From DATCRE01 sp964235605 (GTDB lineage Bacteria > Bacteroidota > Bacteroidia > Cytophagales > Cyclobacteriaceae): 64,000 bases of DNA. Below the pieces are notes generated by a model. The model was given only the letters and a program-made list of their open reading frames with translations. It searched no databases and was not told where the DNA came from. The position numbers and the translations under genes were made by a program. Shown here piece by piece: positions 56,059-64,000 of the stretch. Position 1 is the first letter of the stretch; every line of letters begins with the position of its first letter. The stretch is from the NCBI GenBank assembly GCA_964235605.1, contig CAXSCR010000003.1:62001-126000 (forward strand). Direction: 5' to 3'.

Positions 56059-56243
56059 TAGTTAATGGTTAATGGTTAATGGTTATATGTTAATTGTGGT
56101 TACTAATATTTCTACTTGGTTTTAATCTATTTCAAGCAGGCTTAAATCTTTCTTCAATCTCATAAAGTTATGTCAGCAAAGTTTAACTATTAACTATTAA
56201 CTATTAACTATTAACTATTAACTATTAACTATTAACTATTAAC
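56059..56243. repeat. GTTA-type inverted heptamer element 3 (next to nuoF)
   Basis: The left arm (56059-56095) has GTTAATG (three units), GTTATAT and GTTAATT. The right arm (56183-56243) is a nearly perfect run of TTAACTA, about 8.7 copies, the longest clean run in the window. About 87 bases lie between. The nuoF stop (56232-56234) is in the right arm. Confidence 0.9.
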
Positions 56244-57593
56244 AGTAACCAACTTCCCCGATCTAAACGGCTCCAAATGAAAGTGCTTCGGATCCATCAC
56301 TTTCTCCGGGTACTTTACGTGGTATTCAAACTCTTCTCTGAAGTGACGGATTGCGCTGGCTACGGGCCAGGCTGCTGCATCACCTAGCGGACAGATTGTG
56401 TTGCCTTCAATTTTCTTGGCAACGTCTACCAGTAAATCAATATCACCCATGTGCCCGTGGCCATGCTCAAGACGATGAAGTACTTTCTCCATCCAGCCTG
56501 TGCCTTCACGACACGGACTGCATTGACCACAAGATTCATGGTGATAGAAGCGTGAGAAGTTCCAGAGGTTACGAACGATGCAAGCGCGTTCATCGTAAGC
56601 GATGAATCCACCTGAACCTAACATTGAACCACTTACAAAACCGCCTTCAGAGAGTGACTCGTAAGACATCAACCTCTTTTCTCCGGTAGCGGTTTTTAAA
56701 ATTAAATCAGCAGGTAGAATTGGAACGGAAGAACCTCCAGGCACACATGCCTTTAGTTTACCACCATTCTGAATACCACCACACCATTCATCTGAATAAA
56801 TAAATTCTTCTACAGACAAGCCAAGTTCAATTTCATAAACGCCAGGCTTGTTAATATTTCCACCCGCTGAAATCAGCTTCGTTCCAGTACTTCTTCCTAT
56901 ACCGATTTTCGCATATTCATCACCACCCATGTTTAGGATTGGAACAACAGCAGCAATCGTCTCTACATTATTTACAACAGTTGGACTAGAATATAAACCT
57001 GCAATAGCGGGGAACGGTGGCTTCAATCTTGGAAGTCCACGTTTGCCTTCTAAAGATTCGAGTAAAGCAGTTTCCTCACCGCAGATGTAAGCACCAGCGC
57101 CTGGATGTACATACAGGTCTAATGAATACTCTGTACCTAAAATATTTTTACCAAGAAAACCAGCAGCGTAAGCTTCTTCAATTGCTTTTTCAAGAATGCG
57201 TACAATGTACATGTACTCACCACGAATGTATATGTATGATGCCTTGGCACCCAATGCAAAACTAGAAGTGATCATGCCCTCAATCAAAAGGTGAGGGAGT
57301 TTTTCCATTAGGTAACGGTCTTTAAAAGTTCCAGGCTCACTCTCGTCTGCGTTGCAAACCAGATAACGTGGTTTCTCTGATTTACGATCGAGAAAACTCC
57401 ATTTCATCCCAGCAGGAAAACCCGCTCCTCCTCTACCACGCAACCCAGACTTTTTCACTTCTTCCATAACAGAATCAGGTGACATAGTCTTGAGCGCTTT
57501 TTCAACTGAAGCATAACCTCCCTTTTTCCGATAAACCTCGAAGGTCTGGATGCCAGGAACGTTAATGTGCTCGAGTAATAATTGTCTCCCCAT
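56232..57593 (-). CDS. nuoF: NADH-quinone oxidoreductase subunit F
   Basis: A 453-residue subunit that binds FMN and NADH. The FMN site is SGLRGRGGAGFPAGMKW, the NADH-side motif is GAGAYICGEETALLESLEG, and the N3 4Fe-4S ligands lie in ESCGQCSPCREGTGW with the fourth cysteine near NTICPLGDAA. The C-terminal residues (VNS-stop) come from the array arm. Together with NuoE it forms the electron-input module. Confidence 0.96.
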   Translation of the reverse strand: MGRQLLLEHINVPGIQTFEVYRKKGGYASVEKALKTMSPDSVMEEVKKSGLRGRGGAGFPAGMKWSFLDRKSEKPRYLVCNADESEPGTFKDRYLMEKLPHLLIEGMITSSFALGAKASYIYIRGEYMYIVRILEKAIEEAYAAGFLGKNILGTEYSLDLYVHPGAGAYICGEETALLESLEGKRGLPRLKPPFPAIAGLYSSPTVVNNVETIAAVVPILNMGGDEYAKIGIGRSTGTKLISAGGNINKPGVYEIELGLSVEEFIYSDEWCGGIQNGGKLKACVPGGSSVPILPADLILKTATGEKRLMSYESLSEGGFVSGSMLGSGGFIAYDERACIVRNLWNFSRFYHHESCGQCSPCREGTGWMEKVLHRLEHGHGHMGDIDLLVDVAKKIEGNTICPLGDAAAWPVASAIRHFREEFEYHVKYPEKVMDPKHFHLEPFRSGKLVTVNS

Positions 57594-57597
57594 GGTT

Positions 57598-57708
57598 CGT
57601 TAATAGTTATCCGTTAATAGTTAATAGTTAATTGTTAATTGTTATACGTTAATTGTGTCATATCTTCTTCTTCCGCTCACTATTAACAATTAACCATTAA
57701 CATCTAAC
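57598..57708. repeat. GTTA-type inverted heptamer element 4 (between nuoE and nuoF)
   Basis: The left arm (57598-57656) has GTTAATA, GTTATCC, GTTAATA (two), GTTAATT (two), GTTATAC, GTTAATT. The right arm (about 57680-57708) is the inverse (ACTATTAACAATTAACCATT). Only about 23 bases lie between. The nuoE stop (57690-57692) is in the right arm. Confidence 0.85.
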
Positions 57709-58232
57709 TGAATATTCTCTCTCATATATGATGATCTTTTATCCGCTGCTCCCAACTTATCAATCAATGTGTCAACTTTCTCTGGTGTTAAATTTTCATA
57801 GTAGTTAGCGCCACATTGTAACATGGGTGCAGTGCCACATGAGCCTAGACATTCAACTGTTTTCAAAGTGAACATACCATCAGCAGAAGTCTCACCATCT
57901 TTAATGTTCAAGCGTTTTTCTATATGTTCAACAATATCTTCAGCGCCGCGTAACCAACATGGCGACGTACGGCAAACCTCGATCAAACACTTGCCTACAG
58001 GCTTTAGATTATACATTGAATAGAAACTTGCTACTTCATAAACCTCAATCGGCTTTATGTTTAGCAAAGAAGCTACATAATCCATTGTTGCTGGACTCAA
58101 CCATCCATCAAATTCAGACTGCGCCACATGTAACAAAGGCAACAATGCAGACTTTTCTTTTCCTACCGGATAGCGCGCGATAATTTTCTTTGCCAGGGTT
58201 AATGTTTCATCTCTGAATTTTACCACTTCCAT
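57690..58232 (-). CDS. nuoE: NADH-quinone oxidoreductase subunit E
   Basis: A 180-residue thioredoxin-fold subunit carrying the 2Fe-2S cluster N1a. The ligands are in CRTSPCWLRGAEDI and ECLGSCGTAPML. It pairs with NuoF at the entry of NADH electrons. The C-terminal LDVNG and stop are encoded by the repeat arm, so the native end may have been slightly different. Confidence 0.95.
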   Translation of the reverse strand: MEVVKFRDETLTLAKKIIARYPVGKEKSALLPLLHVAQSEFDGWLSPATMDYVASLLNIKPIEVYEVASFYSMYNLKPVGKCLIEVCRTSPCWLRGAEDIVEHIEKRLNIKDGETSADGMFTLKTVECLGSCGTAPMLQCGANYYENLTPEKVDTLIDKLGAADKRSSYMRENIQLDVNG

Positions 58233-58237
58233 TCCTT

Positions 58238-58406
58238 TATCAGTTATCAGTTATCAGTTAATAGTTAATAGTTAATAGTTATCGTCTAACCTTAAATGCT
58301 TCACCTTAGCTTTTCTATTTATACTACTATCCCTATTCTAAATCTTTGCTACACTTATTCACTAACCCTATCCCACAATTAACAATTAACTATTAACTAT
58401 TAACTA
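58238..58406. repeat. GTTA-type inverted heptamer element 5 (between nuoD and nuoE)
   Basis: The left arm (58238-58284) has GTTATCA units followed by GTTAATA units. The right arm (about 58375-58406) is the inverse (ACAATTAACAATTAACTATT). About 90 bases lie between. The nuoD stop is 3 bases outside the right arm. Confidence 0.85.
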
Positions 58407-58408
58407 CC

Positions 58409-59626
58409 CTAAGCATCAAGCTCCCCTGCAATCACATTCATACTACTCATCGTCAGAATCGCATCTGACAACATTGAGCCTTTAATCATTTCAGGATATG
58501 CTTGGTAATAAATAAAGCATGGTCTTCTGAAATGCAAACGGAATGGTGCTCTTCCTCCATCGCTGATTAAATAAAATCCAAGCTCACCATTACCACCTTC
58601 AACCGCGTGATATACTTCACCTTTTGGAACATCGGTTTCGCCCATAACAATTTTAAAGTGATAGATGAGTGCTTCCATATTATTGTAAACATCTTCTTTC
58701 GGAGGGAGATAAAATTCTGGAACTGAGGCATGGAACGGACCTTCAGGAAGTTTCGCTATGGCTTGTTTAATAATACTCAAACTCTGCCACATTTCTTCTT
58801 GACGTACCATGAAGCGATCATACACATCGCCATTAGTGCCTACCGGGATAATGAAATCAAAATCTTCATACGATGAATATGGATTCATAACCCGTACGTC
58901 GTAATCAACACCTGCTGCCCTGAGGTTCGGGCCTGAAAAGCTATAACTAAGTGCCATCTCGGGTGTAATGCCGCCTACACCAATGGTTCTATCCATGAAA
59001 ATCCGGTTGCGTTTCAACAGGTTCTCAAATTCTCTTAACACTTTAGGAAAATTATCCAGGAAGTCGTTAATCTTCTTCCACGCTTTTGGTGTGAAGTCGC
59101 GTTCAAAACCACCGATTCTACCGAGGTTGGTTGTTAAACGTGCACCACAAATTTCTTCGTAGATCTCATATACAAGTTCACGTTGCTGGAACAAATAAAC
59201 AAACCCAGTAAGTGCGCCGGTATCAACACCAATTACTGCATTACAAACCAAGTGATCAGTGATACGCGCCAACTCCATAACGATAACACGTAAATATTGT
59301 ACGCGCTTCGGAATTTCGACACCTATTAATTTTTCGACTGTCATGTGCCAGCCAATGTTATTGATTGGTGAGGAGCAGTAATTCATTCTATCTGTTAGCG
59401 GCGTAATCTGATAGAAAGGCCTGCGCTCTGCAAGTTTTTCGAAAGCACGGTGTATGTATCCGATAGTTGGTTCAGCCTCCACGATAATCTCGCCATCCAT
59501 CTTCAGAACGTTCTGAAAAATACCATGGGTTGCAGGGTGTGTTGGCCCCAGGTTGAGATAGGAGTATTCCTTCTCTGCGGGTGTTACCGTTCCATTCGTG
59601 CTAATATTTTTACCTATATCCTCCAT
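58409..59626 (-). CDS. nuoD: NADH-quinone oxidoreductase subunit D
   Basis: A 405-residue subunit that forms the floor of the quinone site, related to hydrogenase large subunits. NLGPTHPATHGIFQNVLKMD contains the conserved histidines, and IGYIHRAFEKLAERRPF and DRMNYCSSPINNIGW follow. It starts 3 bases after nuoC. Confidence 0.96.
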   Translation of the reverse strand: MEDIGKNISTNGTVTPAEKEYSYLNLGPTHPATHGIFQNVLKMDGEIIVEAEPTIGYIHRAFEKLAERRPFYQITPLTDRMNYCSSPINNIGWHMTVEKLIGVEIPKRVQYLRVIVMELARITDHLVCNAVIGVDTGALTGFVYLFQQRELVYEIYEEICGARLTTNLGRIGGFERDFTPKAWKKINDFLDNFPKVLREFENLLKRNRIFMDRTIGVGGITPEMALSYSFSGPNLRAAGVDYDVRVMNPYSSYEDFDFIIPVGTNGDVYDRFMVRQEEMWQSLSIIKQAIAKLPEGPFHASVPEFYLPPKEDVYNNMEALIYHFKIVMGETDVPKGEVYHAVEGGNGELGFYLISDGGRAPFRLHFRRPCFIYYQAYPEMIKGSMLSDAILTMSSMNVIAGELDA

Positions 59627-59628
59627 GA

Positions 59629-60144
59629 TTATCTTCCAAACATTGCGTTGTCTTTATCTTCACGAGTTTGATCTTCCAATGGGTATTCTTTACGCATTGG
59701 GAATATTATCATCTCATCTACATTCAGAATCCGCTTCAAGTTAGGGTGACCTATGAAATTAACGCCGAAGAAATCATAGGTTTCACGTTCTAACCAATTT
59801 GCTGCAGGAAATACCGTAGTTAATGTCGGTGTTACCAGATTCTCCATGGGCAAATATATCTTGAGTCTTATTTGCTGATTAGCTACCAGGTTATGAAGCT
59901 GATACATCACGGCTATCTGATTCAGATCAGGATAATGAATTCCGCAAAGTGTTGTAAGGTATTGAAACTGTGCCGTAGGATGATTGTATAGATACCGAAT
60001 GATGTCTACAACCTTTTCCTTTTTTAACGTGATCGTTAAAAAGTTATAGGGTGTTTCAATAAGAAGTACCTGATCTTCGTACTTCTCTTTAAGAATTGTT
60101 ATAATATTATCGTGTTCTGTTACTTCGGGCTTATTCGATTCCAT
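59629..60144 (-). CDS. nuoC: NADH-quinone oxidoreductase subunit C
   Basis: A 171-residue peripheral subunit. The conserved end is NWLERETYDFFGVNFIGHPN, then RILNVDEMIIFPMRKEYPLE. In some bacteria NuoC and NuoD are fused; here they are separate, 2 bases apart. It overlaps the end of nuoB by 14 bases. Confidence 0.94.
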   Translation of the reverse strand: MESNKPEVTEHDNIITILKEKYEDQVLLIETPYNFLTITLKKEKVVDIIRYLYNHPTAQFQYLTTLCGIHYPDLNQIAVMYQLHNLVANQQIRLKIYLPMENLVTPTLTTVFPAANWLERETYDFFGVNFIGHPNLKRILNVDEMIIFPMRKEYPLEDQTREDKDNAMFGR

Positions 60145-60688
60145 ATTTATTAAGCATGGCCTTATATTCCGGAGAATCTCTCCTTCTCAATGATTCAGTT
60201 TCAACCAAGTGTTGTATTTTAATTATTCCATCAATAATTTGTTCTGGGCGGGGTGGGCAGCCTGGTACATAAACATCTACAGGAATAATTCTATCGATAC
60301 CCTGTAAAACACTATAGGTGTCAAATATTCCACCGCTTGAAGCACAGGCTCCAACCGAAAGTACCCACCGTGGTTCTGCCATCTGCTCATATACCTGGCG
60401 AAGTATAGGACCCATTTTCTTAGCGATGGTACCCATAACCATTAACAAATCTGCCTGACGTGGTGAAAAGCTTAAACGCTCAGAACCAAAACGGGCAAGA
60501 TCATAATGTGCGCCCATTGTGGCCATGAACTCAATGCCGCAGCATGAAGTAGCAAATGGTAAGGGCCAAATCGAATTTTTTCGGGCAAGTCCAACAGCTT
60601 TTTCAAGGCTCGTGGCAAAAAAGCCAGCGCCTTCTAGGCCATCTGGTCTCGCTGATACACTTACATTATTTAATGATACTGGTTCCAT
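60131..60688 (-). CDS. nuoB: NADH-quinone oxidoreductase subunit B
   Basis: A 185-residue subunit holding 4Fe-4S cluster N2, the final electron carrier before quinone. The ligands are in FATSCCGIEFMAT (the tandem cysteine pair), VGACASSGGIFD and VPGCPPRPEQIIDGI. Start at ATG 60688; it follows nuoA with one base between. Confidence 0.96.
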   Translation of the reverse strand: MEPVSLNNVSVSARPDGLEGAGFFATSLEKAVGLARKNSIWPLPFATSCCGIEFMATMGAHYDLARFGSERLSFSPRQADLLMVMGTIAKKMGPILRQVYEQMAEPRWVLSVGACASSGGIFDTYSVLQGIDRIIPVDVYVPGCPPRPEQIIDGIIKIQHLVETESLRRRDSPEYKAMLNKYGIE

Positions 60689-60689
60689 A

Positions 60690-61070
60690 TTACTCCCACT
60701 TCAAAGCGCCTCTCTTTATTATATAGAAAAATCCAACTAACAAACATGCAATGAATACGATCATTTCAATAAAAATTGCAATACCATTCTCCTTAAGAAG
60801 ATCCCTAAAGAGCACCGCCCACGGATACATGAATATTACCTCCACATCAAACAATACAAATAAGATGGCTACCAGGAAGTACTTGATAGAGAATGGTATA
60901 CGCGCATTACCCCGAGGTTCAATACCGCACTCGAAAGAATCAAGTTTGATTTTACCCTTTCTCTTGGGACCCAGCATATGGGTAGATACCATGGTTAACC
61001 CCACAAAACCAGCCGCCACAAAAAACATTAGCGCGATTGGTAAATACTCCACTAAATATTGCTCATCCAT
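60690..61070 (-). CDS. nuoA: NADH-quinone oxidoreductase subunit A
   Basis: A 126-residue membrane subunit with three helices. SFECGIEPRGNARIPFSIKY and FVLFDVEVIFMYPWAV are the conserved loop and helix, with the cysteine that lines the quinone cavity. First gene of the complete 14-gene nuo operon. A weak -7-like GATCTTTG lies about 45 bases upstream. Confidence 0.95.
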   Translation of the reverse strand: MDEQYLVEYLPIALMFFVAAGFVGLTMVSTHMLGPKRKGKIKLDSFECGIEPRGNARIPFSIKYFLVAILFVLFDVEVIFMYPWAVLFRDLLKENGIAIFIEMIVFIACLLVGFFYIIKRGALKWE

Positions 61071-61558
61071 AATGACTAGGGTAAGGACAAAGCCTTTTCG
61101 GCCTCAAAGATCAAAATTTTTTGGTTTTTACCTTCCATTTCGAAGAATCTATTTTCACTATTTCATAACAGTGTAAGTTTTAAATGGTTCTTCGTATACT
61201 ATAAATCGACCAGCTCCAAGAAAAATAAATCTCTTGTAGCCAATGCCCCGAGGGGTATTTTTGGAATAAAATCTGACGGTATTAAAAAAAGATAGCCAGA
61301 TCAACTGACCTGGCTACTCTTAATTTTGTTTTAAATCCGCTTGAAGTCCTAAGGCCAAAATTCACACTTTGCATAGTTCATAGATAATGCGCGAACCTAC
61401 CGTATATTTTCCTGGTAAAATTGTAGGCGCGCATTTTAAGCGCGGCCTACAATTTTGTAGAATGTGATGCGCTTAACTTCCGCGCCTTTACCACCGCCCA
61501 CTTAGTACAGGAAGGGGATACTCATATTTTATCTATTCGCAATCAATAACGCTTTAAA
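61071..61558. other. Intergenic region upstream of nuoA
   Basis: This should hold the nuo promoter near its left end and transcription stops for the minus-strand gene at 61559. A second hairpin (AGATAGCCAG and CTGGCTACTCT) at about 61289-61318 lies on the left. No gene is seen. Confidence 0.55.
61417..61456. terminator. Strong hairpin downstream of the 61559 gene
   Basis: AAAATTGTAGGCGCGC pairs with GCGCGGCCTACAATTTT (one bulged base) around a 7-base loop. It lies about 100 bases past the stop of the minus-strand gene and is AT-flanked, consistent with a bidirectional terminator. Confidence 0.75.
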
Positions 61559-62158
61559 CTATTTATACTTATTCGAATTCCTTTCCAAGCCTACATGGAT
61601 AGCATGAATCCAATAATTTCTTATTCCTTCGCCGCCTGGAGGGCCATCACCTTTTTCTAAACTTACTATTTCATGCGTTTTTAAGTTAAAAAAAACGGAA
61701 TAGAATTTACATATTTCGTCTTGCTTATCCATGCTCTCAACAACGATTATAAGTCCAAGATCAGCCCGCGTAGAGTTATAATTAACAACAATAGATTTTA
61801 TTTTTTCTTTATCTATCGTGTAAGAATCATCCTCTATTATGCAGTTTTCACTTTTATATTGCTGATTTCGATCAAGCGATGTTTGTAGCTCTATTTCATA
61901 TTTCGGAACATTGAAATACTTTATTATGCTGTATTTCTTAGGCTCCAACTTAAACATCTCATTCCATTCAGTAAAATATTTAAACGTCAATGATTTGCAA
62001 AGTGGGGTGCCATTTTTATTCAAAAATCCATTTTTATGGATTAGCCGGAATTCAGAGAAATCTAATCCAAAAAACACAACATTTTTCGCGCCGCTTACCT
62101 GCGCTGATGCAGCACAAGTAATCATAGCAAATACGGTTATTAAAAGTATGAGTCTCAC
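61559..62158 (-). CDS. Exported protein of unknown function
   Basis: A 199-residue protein with a signal peptide (MRLILLITVFAMITCAASAQ). The mature part is mixed alpha-beta with many lysines and no known motif. It begins 8 bases downstream of the 62167-62739 gene, which also has a signal peptide, so the two are very likely one operon and may act together in the periplasm. Confidence 0.7.
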   Translation of the reverse strand: MRLILLITVFAMITCAASAQVSGAKNVVFFGLDFSEFRLIHKNGFLNKNGTPLCKSLTFKYFTEWNEMFKLEPKKYSIIKYFNVPKYEIELQTSLDRNQQYKSENCIIEDDSYTIDKEKIKSIVVNYNSTRADLGLIIVVESMDKQDEICKFYSVFFNLKTHEIVSLEKGDGPPGGEGIRNYWIHAIHVGLERNSNKYK

Positions 62159-62166
62159 CTTTCTAT

Positions 62167-62739
62167 TTATTTTAGGTTCTTTTTAATAAATTTTAAAAAC
62201 ATATTTGCACTGCTTGTCATTGCAATTCTTATTCGAATAGGAACTGTTGGAGTCATGTAACTTAATTGTGCTCCCCTTACTCTAGGCACGCCAATGATAG
62301 CAACCTCTTTTCCTGCTTTATCTAGTATATAAATTTTCGCCATAAATGATGAATATTTTATAGGCGAACCTGTATCAACATGGGTAGGGCGAATAATCAT
62401 TTTATATTCACTATCCGGATCATCAACATTAAAATTAAGCTCCGATTTTTTCATTTTTGATGCTAAAAATTCTTGATAATTGATCAAAAGGTTCTTTTTA
62501 TCTTTTTCCCAACTGGCTTCAAATTCTTCTGGTTTATCCTTTTTGCTTTTGGCATACTTGATATACTCTTCTTCGCTTTCAAGTCCATCTACTGAAGTTT
62601 GAGACCAATCGAATTCCATCAAAAAGGATTTTTTACCTTTAAAAATAGAAGCATCACCTTTAATAAATTGAACACCTTCACCAGCAAACACCACCGTTGA
62701 AAACATGAAACAAAGGATTAACAAAGCATTTTTTTTCAT
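62167..62739 (-). CDS. Exported protein of unknown function, operon partner
   Basis: A 190-residue protein with signal peptide (MKKNALLILCFMFSTVVFAG). The rest looks like a beta-rich domain (MIIRPTHVDTGSPIKYSSFM and MAKIYILDKAGKEVAIIGVP) with a charged linker. I recognise a Bacteroidota-type secreted protein pattern but no named family. It is the promoter-proximal gene of the pair. Confidence 0.7.
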   Translation of the reverse strand: MKKNALLILCFMFSTVVFAGEGVQFIKGDASIFKGKKSFLMEFDWSQTSVDGLESEEEYIKYAKSKKDKPEEFEASWEKDKKNLLINYQEFLASKMKKSELNFNVDDPDSEYKMIIRPTHVDTGSPIKYSSFMAKIYILDKAGKEVAIIGVPRVRGAQLSYMTPTVPIRIRIAMTSSANMFLKFIKKNLK

Positions 62740-63228
62740 AGATTTTATTTTTTAATTGTTGTGAATATACTTTTATAGTTTAAAATTTGAGTTTATAGAG
62801 ATGGGTCTTATCCTGATATTTTGACATACCAGTCAGCAGGGTAATCTGTAAGGGTGCAATTAATGCGTTAGGGGGTTTCTGACTCATTAGCTCTTGATTA
62901 TTACGTTTTCGTATAGCTTTTCGTTTCGCCTGGTTTGTTATGATTTCTGCTTCACTCTTGTCACAATATAATAAATATATTTTGAGTTACATTAAGATGC
63001 TGTACTTAATACATTCAAGAAATCAAACTTAAATAAACCAAAACTCTTTATCCCCATAATATGCTACGTTTATACTGGCAGAGGATGGCAATATCATTTA
63101 TAATCTAACATGTCTAATTAATAACTCCTTTATGATATTTCCTGAGCAACTAATTTAATTTACTTCATGCTTGTATTTATTGGTTAAGCAAAGCAATTTA
63201 CCTTAGATCGGTAAATACCTAAAAAAGT
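62740..63228. other. 489-base intergenic region between divergent genes
   Basis: It must carry promoters for both flanking genes. No TTG/TAnnTTTG pair stands out. No repeat or hairpin of note was found. Confidence 0.5.
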
Positions 63229-63672
63229 ATGAGAGTAGAATTTGAAAAACTAGAACTAGTTCTTGAAAACAAGCAAGGCGTTTTCAGATATGACAGGAAT
63301 ACAAAAATTCTGTATGCTAGGTTTTGGGGAATCCCAAACAAAGATTTATTAAAAGAGCTTTTTCAGGCTATGATGGATTATGCTACTCAAAACCAGATTA
63401 TAGGAGCAGTGTGTGATTTAACAAAGGTTACGGGCACTTTCACAAGTTTAAATTCATGGTTAAATTCTCATTTCTATCCTCACATGCTTTCTTTAGGATA
63501 TAAATATGTTACCATGACTTCATCAAGCAATCCATTCACAATGTTTGCCTTGACCGCTTTAATTAATTTAACTGGGCCTAAGGGAATTGAAAATAAAATG
63601 CTTAGCAATATGGATGACTGCGAAAATTGGATCTATGACAAAATGGGGATAAAATCGCTAACAGAAGCTTAG
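63229..63672 (+). CDS. Small soluble protein, possibly STAS-like
   Basis: A 147-residue protein without signal peptide. The alternation of strands and helices (ILYARFWG, then LFQAMMDYA, then IIGAVCDLTKVTGTF and YKYVTMTSSS) resembles the STAS/SpoIIAA-like fold often found as small regulatory proteins in Bacteroidota; this is a guess by pattern. Probably single-gene: a strong bidirectional terminator lies downstream. Confidence 0.6.
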   Translation: MRVEFEKLELVLENKQGVFRYDRNTKILYARFWGIPNKDLLKELFQAMMDYATQNQIIGAVCDLTKVTGTFTSLNSWLNSHFYPHMLSLGYKYVTMTSSSNPFTMFALTALINLTGPKGIENKMLSNMDDCENWIYDKMGIKSLTEA

Positions 63673-63777
63673 CTTACCCAAATTCTCATACACTTCTTAC
63701 TTAACATGAGCCCGTTCAAGATGCACATACTCAATTCAAGTAAAAAGCAATTCCAGCGCTCATAACATGCATTTGAA

Positions 63778-63817
63778 TTATTATGCCTTGCGTTACTTAG
63801 AACGCAAGGCATAATAA
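63778..63817. terminator. Perfect 16-bp hairpin between convergent genes
   Basis: TTATTATGCCTTGCGT and its exact complement ACGCAAGGCATAATAA, with an 8-base loop. It serves the plus gene at 63229 and the minus gene at the right edge. Confidence 0.85.
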
Positions 63818-63849
63818 ACATGCACCTGATAGATGTAGTCTGATACATG

Positions 63850-64000
63850 CTATTTCGCAAACTCTACTTTAATTAAGAGATCTTCTTTCTTCTTTTTATA
63901 GGCTTCAAATACAAAAGAGGTTGGTGAAGTCTCTTTAATTCTTCTTGGTGTAAATTGATATATCTCCATGCCTTCAACATTACGTGTATCGAGGATAGAA
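63850..64000 (-). CDS. C-terminal end of a gene cut by the window edge
   Basis: The last 49 codons of a minus-strand gene whose start lies beyond 64000. It reads SILDTRNVEGMEIYQFTPRR, then KETSPTSFVFEAYKKKKEDL and ends VEFAK. The part shown is not enough to name the protein. Confidence 0.7.
   Translation of the reverse strand, partial: SILDTRNVEGMEIYQFTPRRIKETSPTSFVFEAYKKKKEDLLIKVEFAK

Noticed and set aside
55612..56243. A CRISPR array, suggested by the regular repeats between nuo genes
   Set aside because: Units are 7 bases with no unique spacers between them, and no cas gene is present.

Overview
The window looks like a chromosomal contig of a gliding-type Bacteroidota, most likely order Cytophagales. 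The signs are a GldA-type ABC subunit, a PafA-type phosphatase, a zinc-free L31, a short NuoG, WG-repeat and DUF-style secreted proteins, almost no Shine-Dalgarno sequences, and promoters fitting the Bacteroidota TTG/TAnnTTTG pattern. The assignment rests on gene content only. A run of 100 N at 19897-19996 marks a scaffold join.

Layout: 1-14 kb holds typA (cut by the window edge), two RNA methyltransferases, a four-PAS histidine kinase, a PutAbiC-like membrane protein, a stand-alone receiver, a RAYT transposase with its own REP doublet, comM, an MsbA-like ABC exporter and an outer-membrane barrel protein. 14-27 kb is mostly housekeeping: rpmE2, a GlmU-like protein, holB, hemC, a lipoprotein PPIase, an RmlD-like reductase, an amino-acid permease, a PafA phosphatase, a WG-repeat protein and a conserved protein of unknown function. 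28-34 kb is a decay zone: another receiver, an ALDH7-type dehydrogenase, a 272-bp deletion derivative of an IS with a 6-bp target duplication, and a DegQ/HtrA pseudogene split by a 969-bp one-gene insert that ends in an attC-like stem-loop. 33-46 kb has Hsp20, GldA, a thioredoxin-fold lipid/secreted protein, a polyprenyl diphosphate synthase, CorA, an HlyC/CorC protein, NDH-2, Kup and a CBS protein. 47-61 kb is a complete 14-gene complex I operon (nuoA to nuoN, minus strand). 61-64 kb carries small secreted or soluble proteins of unknown function.

The most unusual signal is a set of intergenic arrays built on a 7-base period with several unrelated core words (GTTAnnn, GTTCnnn, GTCCACA and others). 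Inside the nuo operon they occur as inverted pairs, five times. Four of the Nuo stop codons, and the last residues of those proteins, lie inside the array arms. A four-helix-bundle (S23/IVS-type) gene sits among these arrays between nuoG and nuoF. The pattern suggests mobile or expanding stem-loop elements that prefer gene ends and would fold in the nuo transcript.

Energy metabolism is rich: complex I plus NDH-2 feed the quinone pool, the polyprenyl synthase probably supplies the quinone tail, and hemC starts the haem branch.
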